Shown here piece by piece: positions 29,353-39,294 of a stretch of DNA of 57,685 nucleotides. The stretch's first letter is position 1. Every line of letters begins with the position of its first letter. A program made the translations under genes and the position numbers. The notes under the pieces are model-generated. The model did no database searches, was not told the origin of the DNA, and saw nothing but the letters and a program-made list of their open reading frames with translations. Source of the DNA: Peribacillus sp. Bi96 (lineage in GTDB: Bacteria; Bacillota; Bacilli; Bacillales; DSM-1321); assembly GCF_918698115.1 (NCBI RefSeq), contig NZ_CAKKLV010000029.1, positions 1-57,685 of the forward strand, in the 5' to 3' direction.

Positions 29353-32300
29353 ATGAATGGATTACAAAACTTGTTCTCCAAACAAGAGGATGTTCATTCG
29401 TTAATAGCCGGCATTGATGAAGGACTTAAGGAACAAATGGTCTCTGGTTTGACAGGTTCCTCTAGATCACTATTGCTGGCTTCCGTATATGAAAAAACAA
29501 ATAGGCCGATTTTATTAGTAACCCATAATTTATTGCAGGCTCAAAAATTCCATGAGGACTTATCCAGTTTTATTCCTGAGGAAGAATTATATATATATCC
29601 CGCCAATGAATTGATTGCGGCTGATTTAAGTGTAGCCAGTCCGGAATTAAGAGCCCAACGCGTAGAGGCATTGAACTTTTGGGCGGAGGGGAAGAAAGGG
29701 ATTGTCATTGCGCCAATTCCAGGGGTGCGTCGTGTACTTCCTTCGAAGGATATTTGGAAGAGGCATCAGCTTACGTTTAATTTAGGGGAAGACATCGAGC
29801 TCGAATCAACGCTTAATAAATTTATTGCCATGGGCTATAACCGGTCTGAAATGGTTGCTTCCCCAGGGGAATTCAGCATCCGGGGCGGTATAATCGATAT
29901 TTATCCCATTACGGAACCTAATCCAATAAGAATTGAATTATTCGATACGGAAATAGATTCAATAAGGACTTTTTCGAGTGAGGATCAGCGGTCCATCGAG
30001 AAACTCAAGAAAGTGATGATTGGTCCTGTTAGTGAGGCTTTGCTAGAAACAGAGCACATCGAAAGAATCATATCAAGGCTTGAAAGCGGTTTAAGTAAAA
30101 GCTTGAAGAAACTTAAAGATGAGAAAACAAAGGAACAACTTGTTCAAACGGTCAGCTATGAACTTGAACAGCTGAAAATGGGGAATAAACCCGACCAGAT
30201 CTTTAAATACTTAAGCTTAGCTTATGAGAATCCAGCTAGTTTAATAGATTATTTACCTGTAAATGGCTTGGTGTTCTTGGATGAAATCAGTAGAATTCAG
30301 GAGATTAATGATTCTCTGGAAAAGGAAGAGGCTGGCTGGTACACGGACCTTTTAAGTCAGGGACAGATTATCCATGATATAAAATTGGCACATCCCATGC
30401 AGGAATTAATAATGAAATCTAACAGCCCGTTTGTCTACCTTTCATTGTTTTTACGGCACGTACCGCATACCAATCCTCAGAATATCCTGAATTTTGCCAG
30501 TAAACAGATGCAAAATTTCCATGGACAGATGAATGTGTTCAAAGCAGAATTGGAACGTTGGAAAAAAGGGAATTTTACTGTCGTCATTCTTGGACAGGAT
30601 GAGGAACGGGTGAAAAAGCTGCATTCAGTTTTAGCCGATTATGATATAGAGGCGGCAGAACTTTTTGATGCAAATAGCATTCTTCCAGGTAAAGTACAGA
30701 TTTTACGAGGCAGCCTTAATAGCGGCTTTGAATTACCTATGCAGAAATTCAGTATCATCACGGAAACGGAATTGTTCAATAAGAAGTCCAAGAAATCAAT
30801 GCGAAGACAGAAACTATCGAATGCTGAGCGGATCAAGAGTTATTCAGAACTAAAAATCGGTGACTACGTCGTTCATGTTAACCATGGTATAGGGAAATAT
30901 TTAGGAATTGAAACCCTTACGATAAATGGGGTCCATAAAGATTATCTACATATTCGTTATCAAGCGGATGACAAATTGTATGTTCCTGTTGATCAAATTG
31001 ATCTTGTTCAAAAATATGTCGGTTCTGAAGGGAAAGAACCTAAGCTTTATAAGCTTGGCGGAACGGAATGGAAACGTGTAAAAAGTAAAGTACAATCCTC
31101 AGTTGAAAACATAGCTGATGATTTAATCAAGTTATACGCCGAAAGGGAAGCAGCAAAGGGCTATGCTTTTTCGCCTGATGGTGATATGCAGAGAGAATTT
31201 GAAACATCTTTCGCTTATAACGAAACAGAAGATCAAATACGTTCTATAGTTGAAATCAAAAAGGATATGGAACGGGAACGACCAATGGATCGTTTATTAT
31301 GCGGTGATGTTGGCTATGGGAAGACAGAGGTAGCCATCCGTGCCGCTTTTAAAGCCATTATGGACGGCAAGCAAGTTGCATTTCTTGTTCCGACCACAAT
31401 CCTCGCTCAGCAGCATTTTGAAACACTTAGAGAACGTTTTCAGGATTATCCCATTTCGATTGGCCTTATGAGCCGTTTCCGGTCAAAAAAACAGCAAACG
31501 GAAACGATTAAAGGACTGAAGGCTGGCACGGTGGATATTGTCGTTGGCACGCACAGGATTTTATCCAAAGATCTAGTGTACCGTGATTTAGGTTTGCTGA
31601 TCATTGATGAAGAACAGCGCTTTGGCGTTACACATAAGGAGAAGATCAAACGGTTAAAAACCAATGTGGATGTACTGACTTTGACTGCTACGCCGATTCC
31701 GAGGACCCTTCATATGTCCATGCTGGGCGTGAGGGATCTGTCCGTCATCGAAACACCGCCTGAGAACCGTTTCCCGATTCAAACTTATGTCATGGAGTAT
31801 AATGGCTCGTTGGTAACGGAAGCGATTGAACGGGAATTGGCCAGGGATGGTCAGGTTTATTTTCTATACAATCGGGTAGAGGATATAGCAAGAAAAGCAG
31901 AAGAAATTTCCATGTTAGTACCTGATGCCCGTGTTACGTATGCTCATGGGCAAATGTCTGAGCAAGAACTAGAAGCCGTTATGTTCGGCTTTTTAGAAGG
32001 CGAGTATGATGTTTTGGTAAGTACAACCATTATCGAGACAGGTGTTGATATCCCGAATGTCAATACGCTTATAGTGAATGAAGCGGATAGAATGGGTCTT
32101 TCGCAGCTCTATCAGCTACGTGGCCGTGTAGGGCGATCCAATCGGGTAGCATATGCTTTCTTCACTTATAGGAAAGATAAAGTGTTGACGGAAGTGGCAG
32201 AAAAACGTCTCCAATCTATTAAGGAATTCACAGAATTGGGCTCTGGGTTCAAAATTGCCATGCGTGATTTATCCATCAGGGGAGCTGGAAATATTCTGGG

Positions 32301-32889
32301 GGCCCAACAACATGGCTTCATTGATTCAGTTGGTTTCGATTTGTACTCACAAATGTTGCAAGAAGCAGTGGATGCAAAACGTAATGACCAACCAGTTGAA
32401 GAAAAAAACACCCTTGAAATTGATGTTGAAGTGGATGCTTATATCCCTGATGCCTACATAATGGACGGACATCAGAAAATAGAAATGTATAAAAGGTTCA
32501 GAGGCATCACTTCTCTTGAAGAAGTGGAAGAATTACAAGATGAAATGCTCGACCGGTTCGGGGAGTATCCAGAAGAAGTCTCCTATTTATTCCTGATTGC
32601 TGAAATGAAGGTATATGCTGAAAAAGCGGGAATTGAAAGCATTAAACAATTGAAGCAGGAAATCAGCATTCTCCTTAGGGAAAATGTAAGCAGCGATGTG
32701 GATGGTCAAAAGGTGTTTGGGCTGGGTTCGAAGTACGGCCGTATGGTAGGATTCGGCATGGACGGGAATCGAATGAAGCTAGTCCTGCACATAAAAGGGG
32801 TAGAGCAAAGCAAATGGCTCGATATTCTTTTTGAGATGGCTAAGGGTTTACAGCATGTAAAAAAGGAGACTCAAGCAACAAAAAATTGA
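29353..32889 (+). CDS. mfd: Transcription-repair coupling factor Mfd
   Basis: An 1178-residue SF2 translocase that removes RNA polymerase stalled at lesions and recruits UvrA. Order: UvrB-like N-terminal module (about 1-330), RNA-polymerase-interacting CarD-like domain around 495-565 (IGDYVVHVNHGIGKYLGI), RecG-like helicase with Walker A GDVGYGKT (651-658), DEEQ box and the motif VI region, then a C-terminal TRCF domain. ATG 29353 follows GAGAGGGGGGAAAG. Length equals B. subtilis Mfd within one residue. Confidence 0.97.
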   Translation: MNGLQNLFSKQEDVHSLIAGIDEGLKEQMVSGLTGSSRSLLLASVYEKTNRPILLVTHNLLQAQKFHEDLSSFIPEEELYIYPANELIAADLSVASPELRAQRVEALNFWAEGKKGIVIAPIPGVRRVLPSKDIWKRHQLTFNLGEDIELESTLNKFIAMGYNRSEMVASPGEFSIRGGIIDIYPITEPNPIRIELFDTEIDSIRTFSSEDQRSIEKLKKVMIGPVSEALLETEHIERIISRLESGLSKSLKKLKDEKTKEQLVQTVSYELEQLKMGNKPDQIFKYLSLAYENPASLIDYLPVNGLVFLDEISRIQEINDSLEKEEAGWYTDLLSQGQIIHDIKLAHPMQELIMKSNSPFVYLSLFLRHVPHTNPQNILNFASKQMQNFHGQMNVFKAELERWKKGNFTVVILGQDEERVKKLHSVLADYDIEAAELFDANSILPGKVQILRGSLNSGFELPMQKFSIITETELFNKKSKKSMRRQKLSNAERIKSYSELKIGDYVVHVNHGIGKYLGIETLTINGVHKDYLHIRYQADDKLYVPVDQIDLVQKYVGSEGKEPKLYKLGGTEWKRVKSKVQSSVENIADDLIKLYAEREAAKGYAFSPDGDMQREFETSFAYNETEDQIRSIVEIKKDMERERPMDRLLCGDVGYGKTEVAIRAAFKAIMDGKQVAFLVPTTILAQQHFETLRERFQDYPISIGLMSRFRSKKQQTETIKGLKAGTVDIVVGTHRILSKDLVYRDLGLLIIDEEQRFGVTHKEKIKRLKTNVDVLTLTATPIPRTLHMSMLGVRDLSVIETPPENRFPIQTYVMEYNGSLVTEAIERELARDGQVYFLYNRVEDIARKAEEISMLVPDARVTYAHGQMSEQELEAVMFGFLEGEYDVLVSTTIIETGVDIPNVNTLIVNEADRMGLSQLYQLRGRVGRSNRVAYAFFTYRKDKVLTEVAEKRLQSIKEFTELGSGFKIAMRDLSIRGAGNILGAQQHGFIDSVGFDLYSQMLQEAVDAKRNDQPVEEKNTLEIDVEVDAYIPDAYIMDGHQKIEMYKRFRGITSLEEVEELQDEMLDRFGEYPEEVSYLFLIAEMKVYAEKAGIESIKQLKQEISILLRENVSSDVDGQKVFGLGSKYGRMVGFGMDGNRMKLVLHIKGVEQSKWLDILFEMAKGLQHVKKETQATKN

Positions 32890-32972
32890 AATGAATGATT
32901 GTCCTCTTGAAGATATTCTTTTTAAGATACCATGGTAATAAAATGCAACAAAAAGAAAAATTTTTTCAAAGT

Positions 32973-33001
32973 GCATAGAACTTACCATTAGAAAAATACT
33001 A
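32973..33001 (+). promoter_or_regulatory. sigma-G promoter of spoVT
   Basis: GCATA (32973-32977), 17-nt spacer, AATACTA (32995-33001) fits the sigma-G consensus GHATR-N17/18-CATNHTA with one mismatch, 76 nt before spoVT. spoVT is a known sigma-G gene. Confidence 0.68.
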
Positions 33002-33077
33002 TGTACAATAGCTGGTGATGATTTTGCTACAAAAAGAGGATTTTCAAATCAATTAGATGAAAGTGAGGCAACATTAG

Positions 33078-33614
33078 ATGAAAGCAACTGGTATCGTTCG
33101 CCGAATTGATGATTTAGGAAGAGTCGTCATCCCGAAAGAAATTCGCAGGACCCTTCGCATTCGTGAAGGGGATCCATTGGAAATCTTTGTCGACAGAGAT
33201 GGTGAAGTCATTTTAAAGAAATACTCACCTATTAGTGAATTAGGCGATTTTGCAAGAGAATATGCAGAAGCACTTTATGATAGCCTTGGAAATCCAGTTA
33301 TGATTTGTGATCGGGATACTTACATTGCAGTGGCAGGCGGCTCCAAAAAAGAATACTTAAATAAAAGCGTTAGTGAACTAGTGGAAAAGATCATGGAAGA
33401 AAGAAATCCTGTCTTGGAATCTCCAAACGGACAAATTTCCTTCGTTGATTCAAATGATGAAGAGGTCCAATCGTATACAGCAGCTCCGATCATCGCGAGT
33501 GGCGACCCGATTGGTGCCGTCCTGATTTTCTCTAAAGAAGGCACTGTTGGTGAAGTGGAGCAGAAATCGGTTGAAACAGCAGCAAGTTTCCTAGCTAGAC
33601 AAATGGAACAGTAA
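33078..33614 (+). CDS. spoVT: Stage V sporulation regulator SpoVT
   Basis: A 178-residue forespore regulator. The N-terminal AbrB-like swapped hairpin (MKATGIVRRIDDLGRVVIPK) is a paralogue of AbrB in this window. The C-terminal GAF domain (about 60-178) includes GNPVMICDRDTYIAVAGG. It tunes the sigma-G regulon, spore coat, cortex and germination properties. ATG 33078 follows GAAAGTGAGG. Confidence 0.97.
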   Translation: MKATGIVRRIDDLGRVVIPKEIRRTLRIREGDPLEIFVDRDGEVILKKYSPISELGDFAREYAEALYDSLGNPVMICDRDTYIAVAGGSKKEYLNKSVSELVEKIMEERNPVLESPNGQISFVDSNDEEVQSYTAAPIIASGDPIGAVLIFSKEGTVGEVEQKSVETAASFLARQMEQ

Positions 33615-33643
33615 CCTTGGACATGCCATTATATTTTTAATGT

Positions 33644-33672
33644 AAAAAGGTCAGCAATCGCTGTCCTTTTTG
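33644..33672 (+). terminator. spoVT terminator
   Basis: AAAAAGGTCAGC / GCTGTCCTTTTT with an AATC loop, 30 nt after the stop. Confidence 0.88.
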
Positions 33673-33791
33673 CTTTTTCATTAAAGTTAAACCAAATAGA
33701 AGAGAGCACAAGTCGGGGAACCTATTCTGTGATGTTAATATGGAAGTTAATTAACAGTATGGTTACAAAAGAAAAAAGACCACTAGGATTA

Positions 33792-33800
33792 TGCTATAAT
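33792..33800 (+). promoter_or_regulatory. Extended -10 promoter of yabM
   Basis: TG at 33792-33793, then C and TATAAT at 33795-33800. It lies inside the longest open frame of yabM, which supports the downstream ATG 33834 as the start. Confidence 0.55.
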
Positions 33801-33833
33801 AACTACCACATAAGAGTGAAAAGGGGAAAAAGA

Positions 33834-35444
33834 ATGGCTGTAAAGCCTTATAAAACTTCAAATGAACTTTTTCGAGGTGCGCTGATCCTAAGCGCTGCAG
33901 CGATCATCGTAAAAGTTTTGAGTGCGGCCTATCGCATACCTTATCAGAACATCGCAGGTGACATCGGGTTTTATATCTATCAGCAGGTATATCCCTTCTA
34001 CGGTGTTGCTTTAACGTTATCAACACTGGGCTTCCCGGTTGTCATATCCAAACTGATTGCAGAACGGGATTCTGCTAAAAATAATTTTGCGGTCAAGGAC
34101 ATTTTAGTGACATCATTTGTCGTCTTAAGTACGATAGGAATCGTAATGTTTGCTGTACTGTTTATTGGTGCTGATTGGATTGCCGGCTTGATGAAAGATC
34201 CGAATCTAGCCAGTCTGCTCAGAATCATTGCCTTTTCCTATTTATTAATGCCGATTTCATCTGTATTAAGAGGCTATTTCCAAGGTATAAACGACATGTT
34301 TCCTACGGCAAGTTCGCAGGTCGCTGAACAATGTATCCGGGTATTGACGATATTGGTGCTTTCCACAATATTCGTGTATCAGGGCTATTCTCCTTACGTG
34401 GTCGGCAAGGGAGCGGTCTTCGGGTCGATTACAGGTGGTATAACTGGCCTGGTTCTGCTTCTTGCTTTCGTAATTTTAAAAGAAGAATGGAAGCTTTTTT
34501 TACGAATGGAAATGATGCCGGTAAATTTCATCAAGATTTCTAAAGCCTTGGTTATTCAAGGGTTGGCGTTTTGCATAACGGGCCTGATCATTATCTTGTT
34601 CCAGTTTGTGGATTCACTGCACCTATATTCTCTATTAAGGAAAACGGGGATGGGGGTAATGGAAGCCAAAGAATGGAAAGGGGTATATGACCGTGGACAG
34701 CCTTTGCTTCAGCTAGGGACAGTTGTGGCTAATTCTTTTGCATTGGCGCTTGTACCAGTCATATCTGGATTCGTGCAAAAGAAAAATGAACAAGAATTAC
34801 TCAATAAGATTAAGTTGACGCTGCGTGTAAGTGCGACGATTGGACTCGCTGCTTCGATTGGACTGGTGGTCATGATGGAGCCGGTCAATCATATGTTGTT
34901 CACAGATGCGAAAGGGACAATTACTTTAGCCATCTTCTCCTTATCGATTTTATTCACATCCCTCATCATGGCAAAAGCAGCGGTTATTCAGAGTTTAGGT
35001 TATTCAATTGTACCGGTGATCATTACGATTGTTGGGGTTGTTTGCAAGTGGGCTTTGAACCTTGTTCTAGTGCCCCATTACAAAATTGCGGGAGCAGCCA
35101 CGGCAACAGTACTTGCCTTTATGATCATGACTGTATTATTTTATATGGTATTGAAAGTACATATTAAAAAAACATTGATGGAAAAGAAATACGTGTTCAT
35201 TATCTTGAAGAGTACGGTCTACATGTGTACGGTGGTTCTTCTGTTCAATGCCTTATTCCAAGTGATGTTTTCAGGTGAGAGCCGGTTGATGGCTACGATC
35301 CAAGCACTGATTGGTGTAACGATAGGTGCAGCTGTATTTGTGATGACCGCCATTCGGGCAGGTTTATTCGGTGAAGAAGAACTTTCACTTATTCCTGCAG
35401 GATCTAAGTTTAAACGATTTATAATAACGAATAGGAGTAAATGA
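33834..35444 (+). CDS. yabM: MATE/MVF-family polysaccharide flippase-like protein YabM
   Basis: A 536-residue polytopic membrane protein, ~14 hydrophobic segments, of the MOP superfamily branch with SpoVB and MurJ-like flippases. Typical motifs are GALILSAAAIIVKVLSAAYRIPYQNI at the first helix and LRGYFQGINDMFPTASSQVAEQ after helix 4. Lipid-linked saccharide export is inferred for the family; the substrate is not known. ATG 33834 follows AAGGGGAAAAAG. The yabN start is 4 nt after its stop. Confidence 0.9.
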   Translation: MAVKPYKTSNELFRGALILSAAAIIVKVLSAAYRIPYQNIAGDIGFYIYQQVYPFYGVALTLSTLGFPVVISKLIAERDSAKNNFAVKDILVTSFVVLSTIGIVMFAVLFIGADWIAGLMKDPNLASLLRIIAFSYLLMPISSVLRGYFQGINDMFPTASSQVAEQCIRVLTILVLSTIFVYQGYSPYVVGKGAVFGSITGGITGLVLLLAFVILKEEWKLFLRMEMMPVNFIKISKALVIQGLAFCITGLIIILFQFVDSLHLYSLLRKTGMGVMEAKEWKGVYDRGQPLLQLGTVVANSFALALVPVISGFVQKKNEQELLNKIKLTLRVSATIGLAASIGLVVMMEPVNHMLFTDAKGTITLAIFSLSILFTSLIMAKAAVIQSLGYSIVPVIITIVGVVCKWALNLVLVPHYKIAGAATATVLAFMIMTVLFYMVLKVHIKKTLMEKKYVFIILKSTVYMCTVVLLFNALFQVMFSGESRLMATIQALIGVTIGAAVFVMTAIRAGLFGEEELSLIPAGSKFKRFIITNRSK

Positions 35445-35448
35445 AATC

Positions 35449-36921
35449 ATGAATGAAATAACGATAATAGGCCTTGGTGCAGGGGATTTAGATCAGCTTC
35501 CTCTAGGGATTTATAAAAAGTTAACACAAACCCGGCAATGCTTCGTCAGAACGATGGATCATCCGGTAATCGAAGATTTGAAAAGAGAAGGAATCAATTT
35601 CACGGCTTTTGACGAGATATATGAAAAGCATGATCAATTCGAAGCGGTTTATGAAGAAATTGCTGAAACATTATTACAAGAGGCTTTAAGTCGTTCCGTT
35701 CTATATGCCGTTCCAGGGCATCCGATGGTTGCGGAAAAGACGGTTCAACTTTTGCTCGAAAAGGGTCCGGCTCTTGGAATGGCGATTAAGCTAGAAGGTG
35801 GGCAAAGTTTCCTTGACCCATTGTTTCAAGCTGTTCGAATCGATCCGATTGAAGGGTTTCAGCTTTTGGATGGAACAAATCTTTCACCAGATGACTTGCA
35901 CATTACCCAGCATATGATAATTGGACAAGTGTATGATGCATTCAGCGCGTCCAATGTGAAATTGACGCTAATGGAAAAGCTTCCGGATGACTATGAGGTA
36001 TATATCGTTACAGCAGCAGGCAGCAGTCAGGAAAAAGTGACAAAATGCGCACTGTTCGAGCTCGACCGTCAGATGGAGTTAAGTAACTTGACGAGTGTGT
36101 ATGTCCCGCCTGTGAGAGAAGAAGCGTTACAGTATCGGGAGTTTTCTAAACTGCGGCAGATCATCGCAGACCTTAGAGGGCCTGACGGATGCCCTTGGGA
36201 TAAAAAACAAACTCATGAAAGCTTGAAGAAATACCTAATAGAAGAAGCATACGAGCTTATTGATTCCATCGATGAGAAGGACGATGAGGGCATGGTTGGT
36301 GAACTCGGGGATGTCCTTCTTCAAGTGATGCTTCATTCACAAATCGGTGAAGATGAAGGAATGTTCACGATTGATGATGTGATAGAAGGCATCACTTCAA
36401 AAATGATTCGACGCCACCCTCATGTATTTGGAAATGTTGAAGTGAATGGTGAGGAAGAGGTATTAGTGAACTGGCAGAAAATCAAAGAGAAAGAGAAAGG
36501 GAGCGAAACAAAGGTTCTGAATTCCATCCTGGATGGTATTGAGAAATCGCTGCCAAACTTACTTCGTGCCGAAGAGTACCAGAAAAGGGCAGCGAAGGTT
36601 GGATTTGATTGGGATGAAGTTTCCGAAGCGTGGAAGAAGGTTATAGAAGAAGTGCAGGAGTTAGAAGATGAAATAATGAACCCGAAACGGAATATAGACC
36701 GGATTAAATCCGAGTTGGGCGACCTCTTTTTTGCGCTTGTTAACATTTCACGTTATTATGACATACAAGCAGAAGAAGCCGTCTACAAAGCAAACCAGAA
36801 ATTTCACCAGCGTTTTACATATATAGAAGCTTGCATTCAAAAGGTAAACAAGAAGTTTGAGGATTTTACATTAGAGGAACTGGATTCATATTGGGATGAG
36901 GCAAAGGCTAAAGGACTTTAA
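35449..36921 (+). CDS. yabN: YabN: tetrapyrrole methylase-like domain fused to MazG NTP pyrophosphatase
   Basis: A 490-residue fusion. The N-terminal tetrapyrrole (corrin/porphyrin) methylase-like domain (about 1-220) begins TIIGLGAGDLDQLPLGIY and has VPGHPMVAEKTV. The C-terminal MazG nucleotide pyrophosphohydrolase (about 230-490) has two EExxE-type metal sites, LRGPDGCPWDKKQTHESLKKY and ELGDVLLQVMLH. It probably sanitises non-canonical NTPs; the role of the methylase-like part is unknown. It is tightly packed between yabM and rqcP. Confidence 0.92.
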   Translation: MNEITIIGLGAGDLDQLPLGIYKKLTQTRQCFVRTMDHPVIEDLKREGINFTAFDEIYEKHDQFEAVYEEIAETLLQEALSRSVLYAVPGHPMVAEKTVQLLLEKGPALGMAIKLEGGQSFLDPLFQAVRIDPIEGFQLLDGTNLSPDDLHITQHMIIGQVYDAFSASNVKLTLMEKLPDDYEVYIVTAAGSSQEKVTKCALFELDRQMELSNLTSVYVPPVREEALQYREFSKLRQIIADLRGPDGCPWDKKQTHESLKKYLIEEAYELIDSIDEKDDEGMVGELGDVLLQVMLHSQIGEDEGMFTIDDVIEGITSKMIRRHPHVFGNVEVNGEEEVLVNWQKIKEKEKGSETKVLNSILDGIEKSLPNLLRAEEYQKRAAKVGFDWDEVSEAWKKVIEEVQELEDEIMNPKRNIDRIKSELGDLFFALVNISRYYDIQAEEAVYKANQKFHQRFTYIEACIQKVNKKFEDFTLEELDSYWDEAKAKGL

Positions 36922-36938
36922 TTAAGGGAGAGAATTGA

Positions 36939-37208
36939 ATGTCGATGAGATTAGATAAATTCCTAAAAGTTTCAAGATTGATTAAGCGCCGCACCCTTGC
37001 GAAGGAAGTTGCGGATAAAGGGAGAATAACGATTAACGGACAACAGGCAAAAGCAAGTTCAAATGTTAAAGATGGCGATGAATTAACTGTACGATTCGGC
37101 CAAAAGCTTGTTACTGTGCGAGTCGATAAAATTCAGGAAACGACTAAAAAAGAAGCGGCTGCAGATATGTATACAATCGTAAAGGAAGAAAAGCTGGCAG
37201 AGGAGTAA
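36939..37208 (+). CDS. rqcP: RqcP (YabO), S4-domain ribosome quality control factor
   Basis: An 89-residue Hsp15-like S4 RNA-binding protein. The S4 motif is MRLDKFLKVSRLIKRRTLAKEVADKGRITINGQ. It binds the 50S-peptidyl-tRNA obstructed complex with RqcH and supports poly-alanine tailing of stalled chains. ATG 36939 follows AAGGGAGAG, 17 nt after yabN. Confidence 0.94.
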   Translation: MSMRLDKFLKVSRLIKRRTLAKEVADKGRITINGQQAKASSNVKDGDELTVRFGQKLVTVRVDKIQETTKKEAAADMYTIVKEEKLAEE

Positions 37209-37241
37209 GGACAGGCTTGGTTCTAATTCCCTTCATATGGA

Positions 37242-37249
37242 CATACACT
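37242..37249 (+). promoter_or_regulatory. Possible sigma-E -10 of yabP
   Basis: CATACACT matches the sigma-E -10 consensus CATACANT and lies 35 nt before yabP. The -35 region (TTCTAAT upstream) is weak, so this is only a candidate. Confidence 0.4.
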
Positions 37250-37284
37250 TGTACAAAATCAGTGTTACTGTGAGGGATGAAAAA

Positions 37285-37593
37285 ATGAGCCAATATATTG
37301 ATCCGAATGCTGGTTACACAAAGGGAACGCCCCAAGAACATGATGTAACGATGAAAGGCCGCCGTTTATTGGATATTACCGGTGTCAAACAAGTGGAAAG
37401 CTTTGATAATGAAGAGTTTCTACTTGAAACGTCAATGGGATTCTTATCAATCCGGGGTCAAAACTTACAAATGAAGAACTTAGACGTTGATAAAGGGATC
37501 GTTTCGATTAAGGGGAAGATTTTCGACCTTGTTTATTTAGATGAGCAATCAGGGGAGAAAGCTAAAGGTTTCTTTGGCAAATTGTTCAAATGA
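37285..37593 (+). CDS. yabP: Spore protein YabP
   Basis: A 102-residue YabP/YqfC-family protein required for sporulation in B. subtilis, made in the mother cell. Conserved MKGRRLLDITGVKQVESFDNEEFLLET and LSIRGQNL segments are seen. ATG 37285 follows GAGGGATG; the frame extends to 37237, over the putative promoter, and is rejected. Its stop overlaps the yabQ start (ATGA), a strict two-gene unit. Confidence 0.93.
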   Translation: MSQYIDPNAGYTKGTPQEHDVTMKGRRLLDITGVKQVESFDNEEFLLETSMGFLSIRGQNLQMKNLDVDKGIVSIKGKIFDLVYLDEQSGEKAKGFFGKLFK

Positions 37594-38222
37594 ACTTAAC
37601 GATCCAATTTTATACGTTGCTTGCGATGATAGGCATGGGCAGTGCTTTTGGAGCTGCCCTAGATACGTATAGCCGGTTTCTGAAACGTTCAGAAAGGAAA
37701 AGGTGGATTGTATTCATCCACGATTTCCTCTTCTGGATCATTCAAGGTCTCCTTATTTTTTATGTTTTGTTTTTAGTGAATGAGGGAGAGTTCCGCCTCT
37801 ATTTATTTTTGGCCTTATTATGCGGTTTTTCAGCTTATCAAGCACTTCTCAAAGGATTCTATCAACGTTTGTTGGAGTTTTTGATTATACTGGTGATAAA
37901 GTTGACTAGGTTTATAACTGCTTCAGTTCACATGCTGGTATTTCTGCCGATAAAATGGGTGATAGTATCCGCCATAGCCATCATCATCGGGATATGTAAG
38001 TTCGTTTTGACATTATTAAAATGGGCGGGGAAAATACTTCTCTTTATTTTAAATATTTTCTGGAAGCCATTAAAATGGATCTTGACCTATATATGGAATT
38101 TATTGCCGGTTTTTGTTACAAAAAACGTCGGGAAGTTTTATAATAAAGGAAAAGGGATTTTATTGAAAATAAAGAATTCTATAAGTAGAATGCTAAATAG
38201 ATGGAGAACTAAAAAGAAATGA
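37590..38222 (+). CDS. yabQ: Spore membrane protein YabQ
   Basis: A 210-residue integral membrane protein with about five hydrophobic segments (first at about 5-25, then 42-62, 66-88, 108-130 and 133-155) and a basic C-terminus. It is required for spore cortex formation in B. subtilis and localises to the membranes around the forespore. ATG 37590 overlaps the yabP stop by 4 nt. divIC follows 13 nt later. Confidence 0.92.
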   Translation: MNLTIQFYTLLAMIGMGSAFGAALDTYSRFLKRSERKRWIVFIHDFLFWIIQGLLIFYVLFLVNEGEFRLYLFLALLCGFSAYQALLKGFYQRLLEFLIILVIKLTRFITASVHMLVFLPIKWVIVSAIAIIIGICKFVLTLLKWAGKILLFILNIFWKPLKWILTYIWNLLPVFVTKNVGKFYNKGKGILLKIKNSISRMLNRWRTKKK

Positions 38223-38235
38223 GGAGCGATAAAAC

Positions 38236-38622
38236 ATGAGTAGCCTTCGTAAAAGGAAAGTGGCCAAAATAGAAAATCCCTACGTCGCTCAAGAAGAGAA
38301 AAAAGTACAAACCGTAAAAAAAAAGAAGCGTGGTTTAATGCGCAGATTAACTCTTTATTCAGTTTTCGCCGCTCTCTTTTTGATTTTGGCTGTTACCACC
38401 CTCATAACGCAAAATGCTGCACTGGATGAGAAAGTTAAACAGAAGGAAGATCTGCATGTGAAGTTAGCAAAATTGGAAAAGGACGAGACCCTTCTTAAAG
38501 AAGAAATCGTAAAACTTAATGATGATGAATATATTGCAAAAATAGCCAGACGGGATTATTTTTTATCGGACAAAGGTGAAATTATTTTTAACCTTCCAAA
38601 AGGGAAGGAAGATAGTGACTAA
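38236..38622 (+). CDS. divIC: Cell division protein DivIC
   Basis: A 128-residue bitopic FtsB-like divisome protein: a basic cytoplasmic N-terminus (1-40), one transmembrane helix (about 41-62), an extracytoplasmic coiled coil (about 65-100) with a leucine pattern, and a short terminal domain containing YIAKIARRDYFLSDKGEII. It works with FtsL and DivIB at the septum. ATG 38236 follows GAGGAGCG. Confidence 0.95.
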   Translation: MSSLRKRKVAKIENPYVAQEEKKVQTVKKKKRGLMRRLTLYSVFAALFLILAVTTLITQNAALDEKVKQKEDLHVKLAKLEKDETLLKEEIVKLNDDEYIAKIARRDYFLSDKGEIIFNLPKGKEDSD

Positions 38623-38624
38623 TA

Positions 38625-38654
38625 TTGACACTGTTTTTTTACTTTCGTTATAAT
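38625..38654 (+). promoter_or_regulatory. sigma-A promoter of yabR
   Basis: TTGACA (38625-38630), 18-nt spacer, TATAAT (38649-38654), starting directly after the divIC stop. Both hexamers are consensus. Confidence 0.8.
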
Positions 38655-38702
38655 ATAGTGTGAAGAGATTTTTTAACATTTCTAAGGAGGAACATTTTTT
38701 TT

Positions 38703-39161
38703 ATGTCAATCGAAGTAGGCAGCAAGTTACAAGGTAAAGTAACAGGCATAACTAATTTTGGTGCATTTGTAGAGCTCCCTCAAGGTTCAACCGGTCTTGT
38801 CCACATCAGTGAAGTGGCTGATAATTATGTGAAAGATATCAATGATCATTTAAAAGTGGGCGATACAGTTGAGGTGAAAGTCATCAATGTAGAAAAAGAT
38901 GGAAAGATTGGCTTGTCCATAAAAAAAGCGATAGACCGTCCAGAAAGTGAGCAAAAACCTGCATACACACCACGTCCGCGCCAAGGAAGAGGGAATGACA
39001 ACCGTTCCAAAGACTTCCGCTCAAAAGGAAATAGTTTTCAACCAAAGGAAAACTTTGAGCAAAAAATGGCTAAATTCTTAAAAGATAGCGAAGACCGCTT
39101 AACGACCCTTAAACGTAGCACCGAAACGAAACGGGGAGGTCGAGGAGGAAGACGCGGATAA
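38703..39161 (+). CDS. yabR: S1-domain RNA-binding protein YabR
   Basis: A 152-residue protein with a single N-terminal S1 domain (about 5-76: GSKLQGKVTGITNFGAFVEL...GLSIKKA). It is followed by a basic, Arg/Gly/Asn-rich low-complexity linker and a terminal RGGRGGRRG-like tail. It is related to general stress protein 13 and PNPase-type S1 domains, probably RNA- or ribosome-binding; function not established. ATG 38703 follows AAGGAGGAAC. Strong promoter, monocistronic. Confidence 0.92.
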   Translation: MSIEVGSKLQGKVTGITNFGAFVELPQGSTGLVHISEVADNYVKDINDHLKVGDTVEVKVINVEKDGKIGLSIKKAIDRPESEQKPAYTPRPRQGRGNDNRSKDFRSKGNSFQPKENFEQKMAKFLKDSEDRLTTLKRSTETKRGGRGGRRG

Positions 39162-39294
39162 ACCTGCTGCTGAAAATAATAGAATAGCAACTTTTCCTGT
39201 GAAATTTTCATAGTATAGATATAGGCAAGCTTGCTGGCTTGTCTTCTTTTAATTCTATAAGATATACCCATAGTCATTAGCCTTCAACGACAAG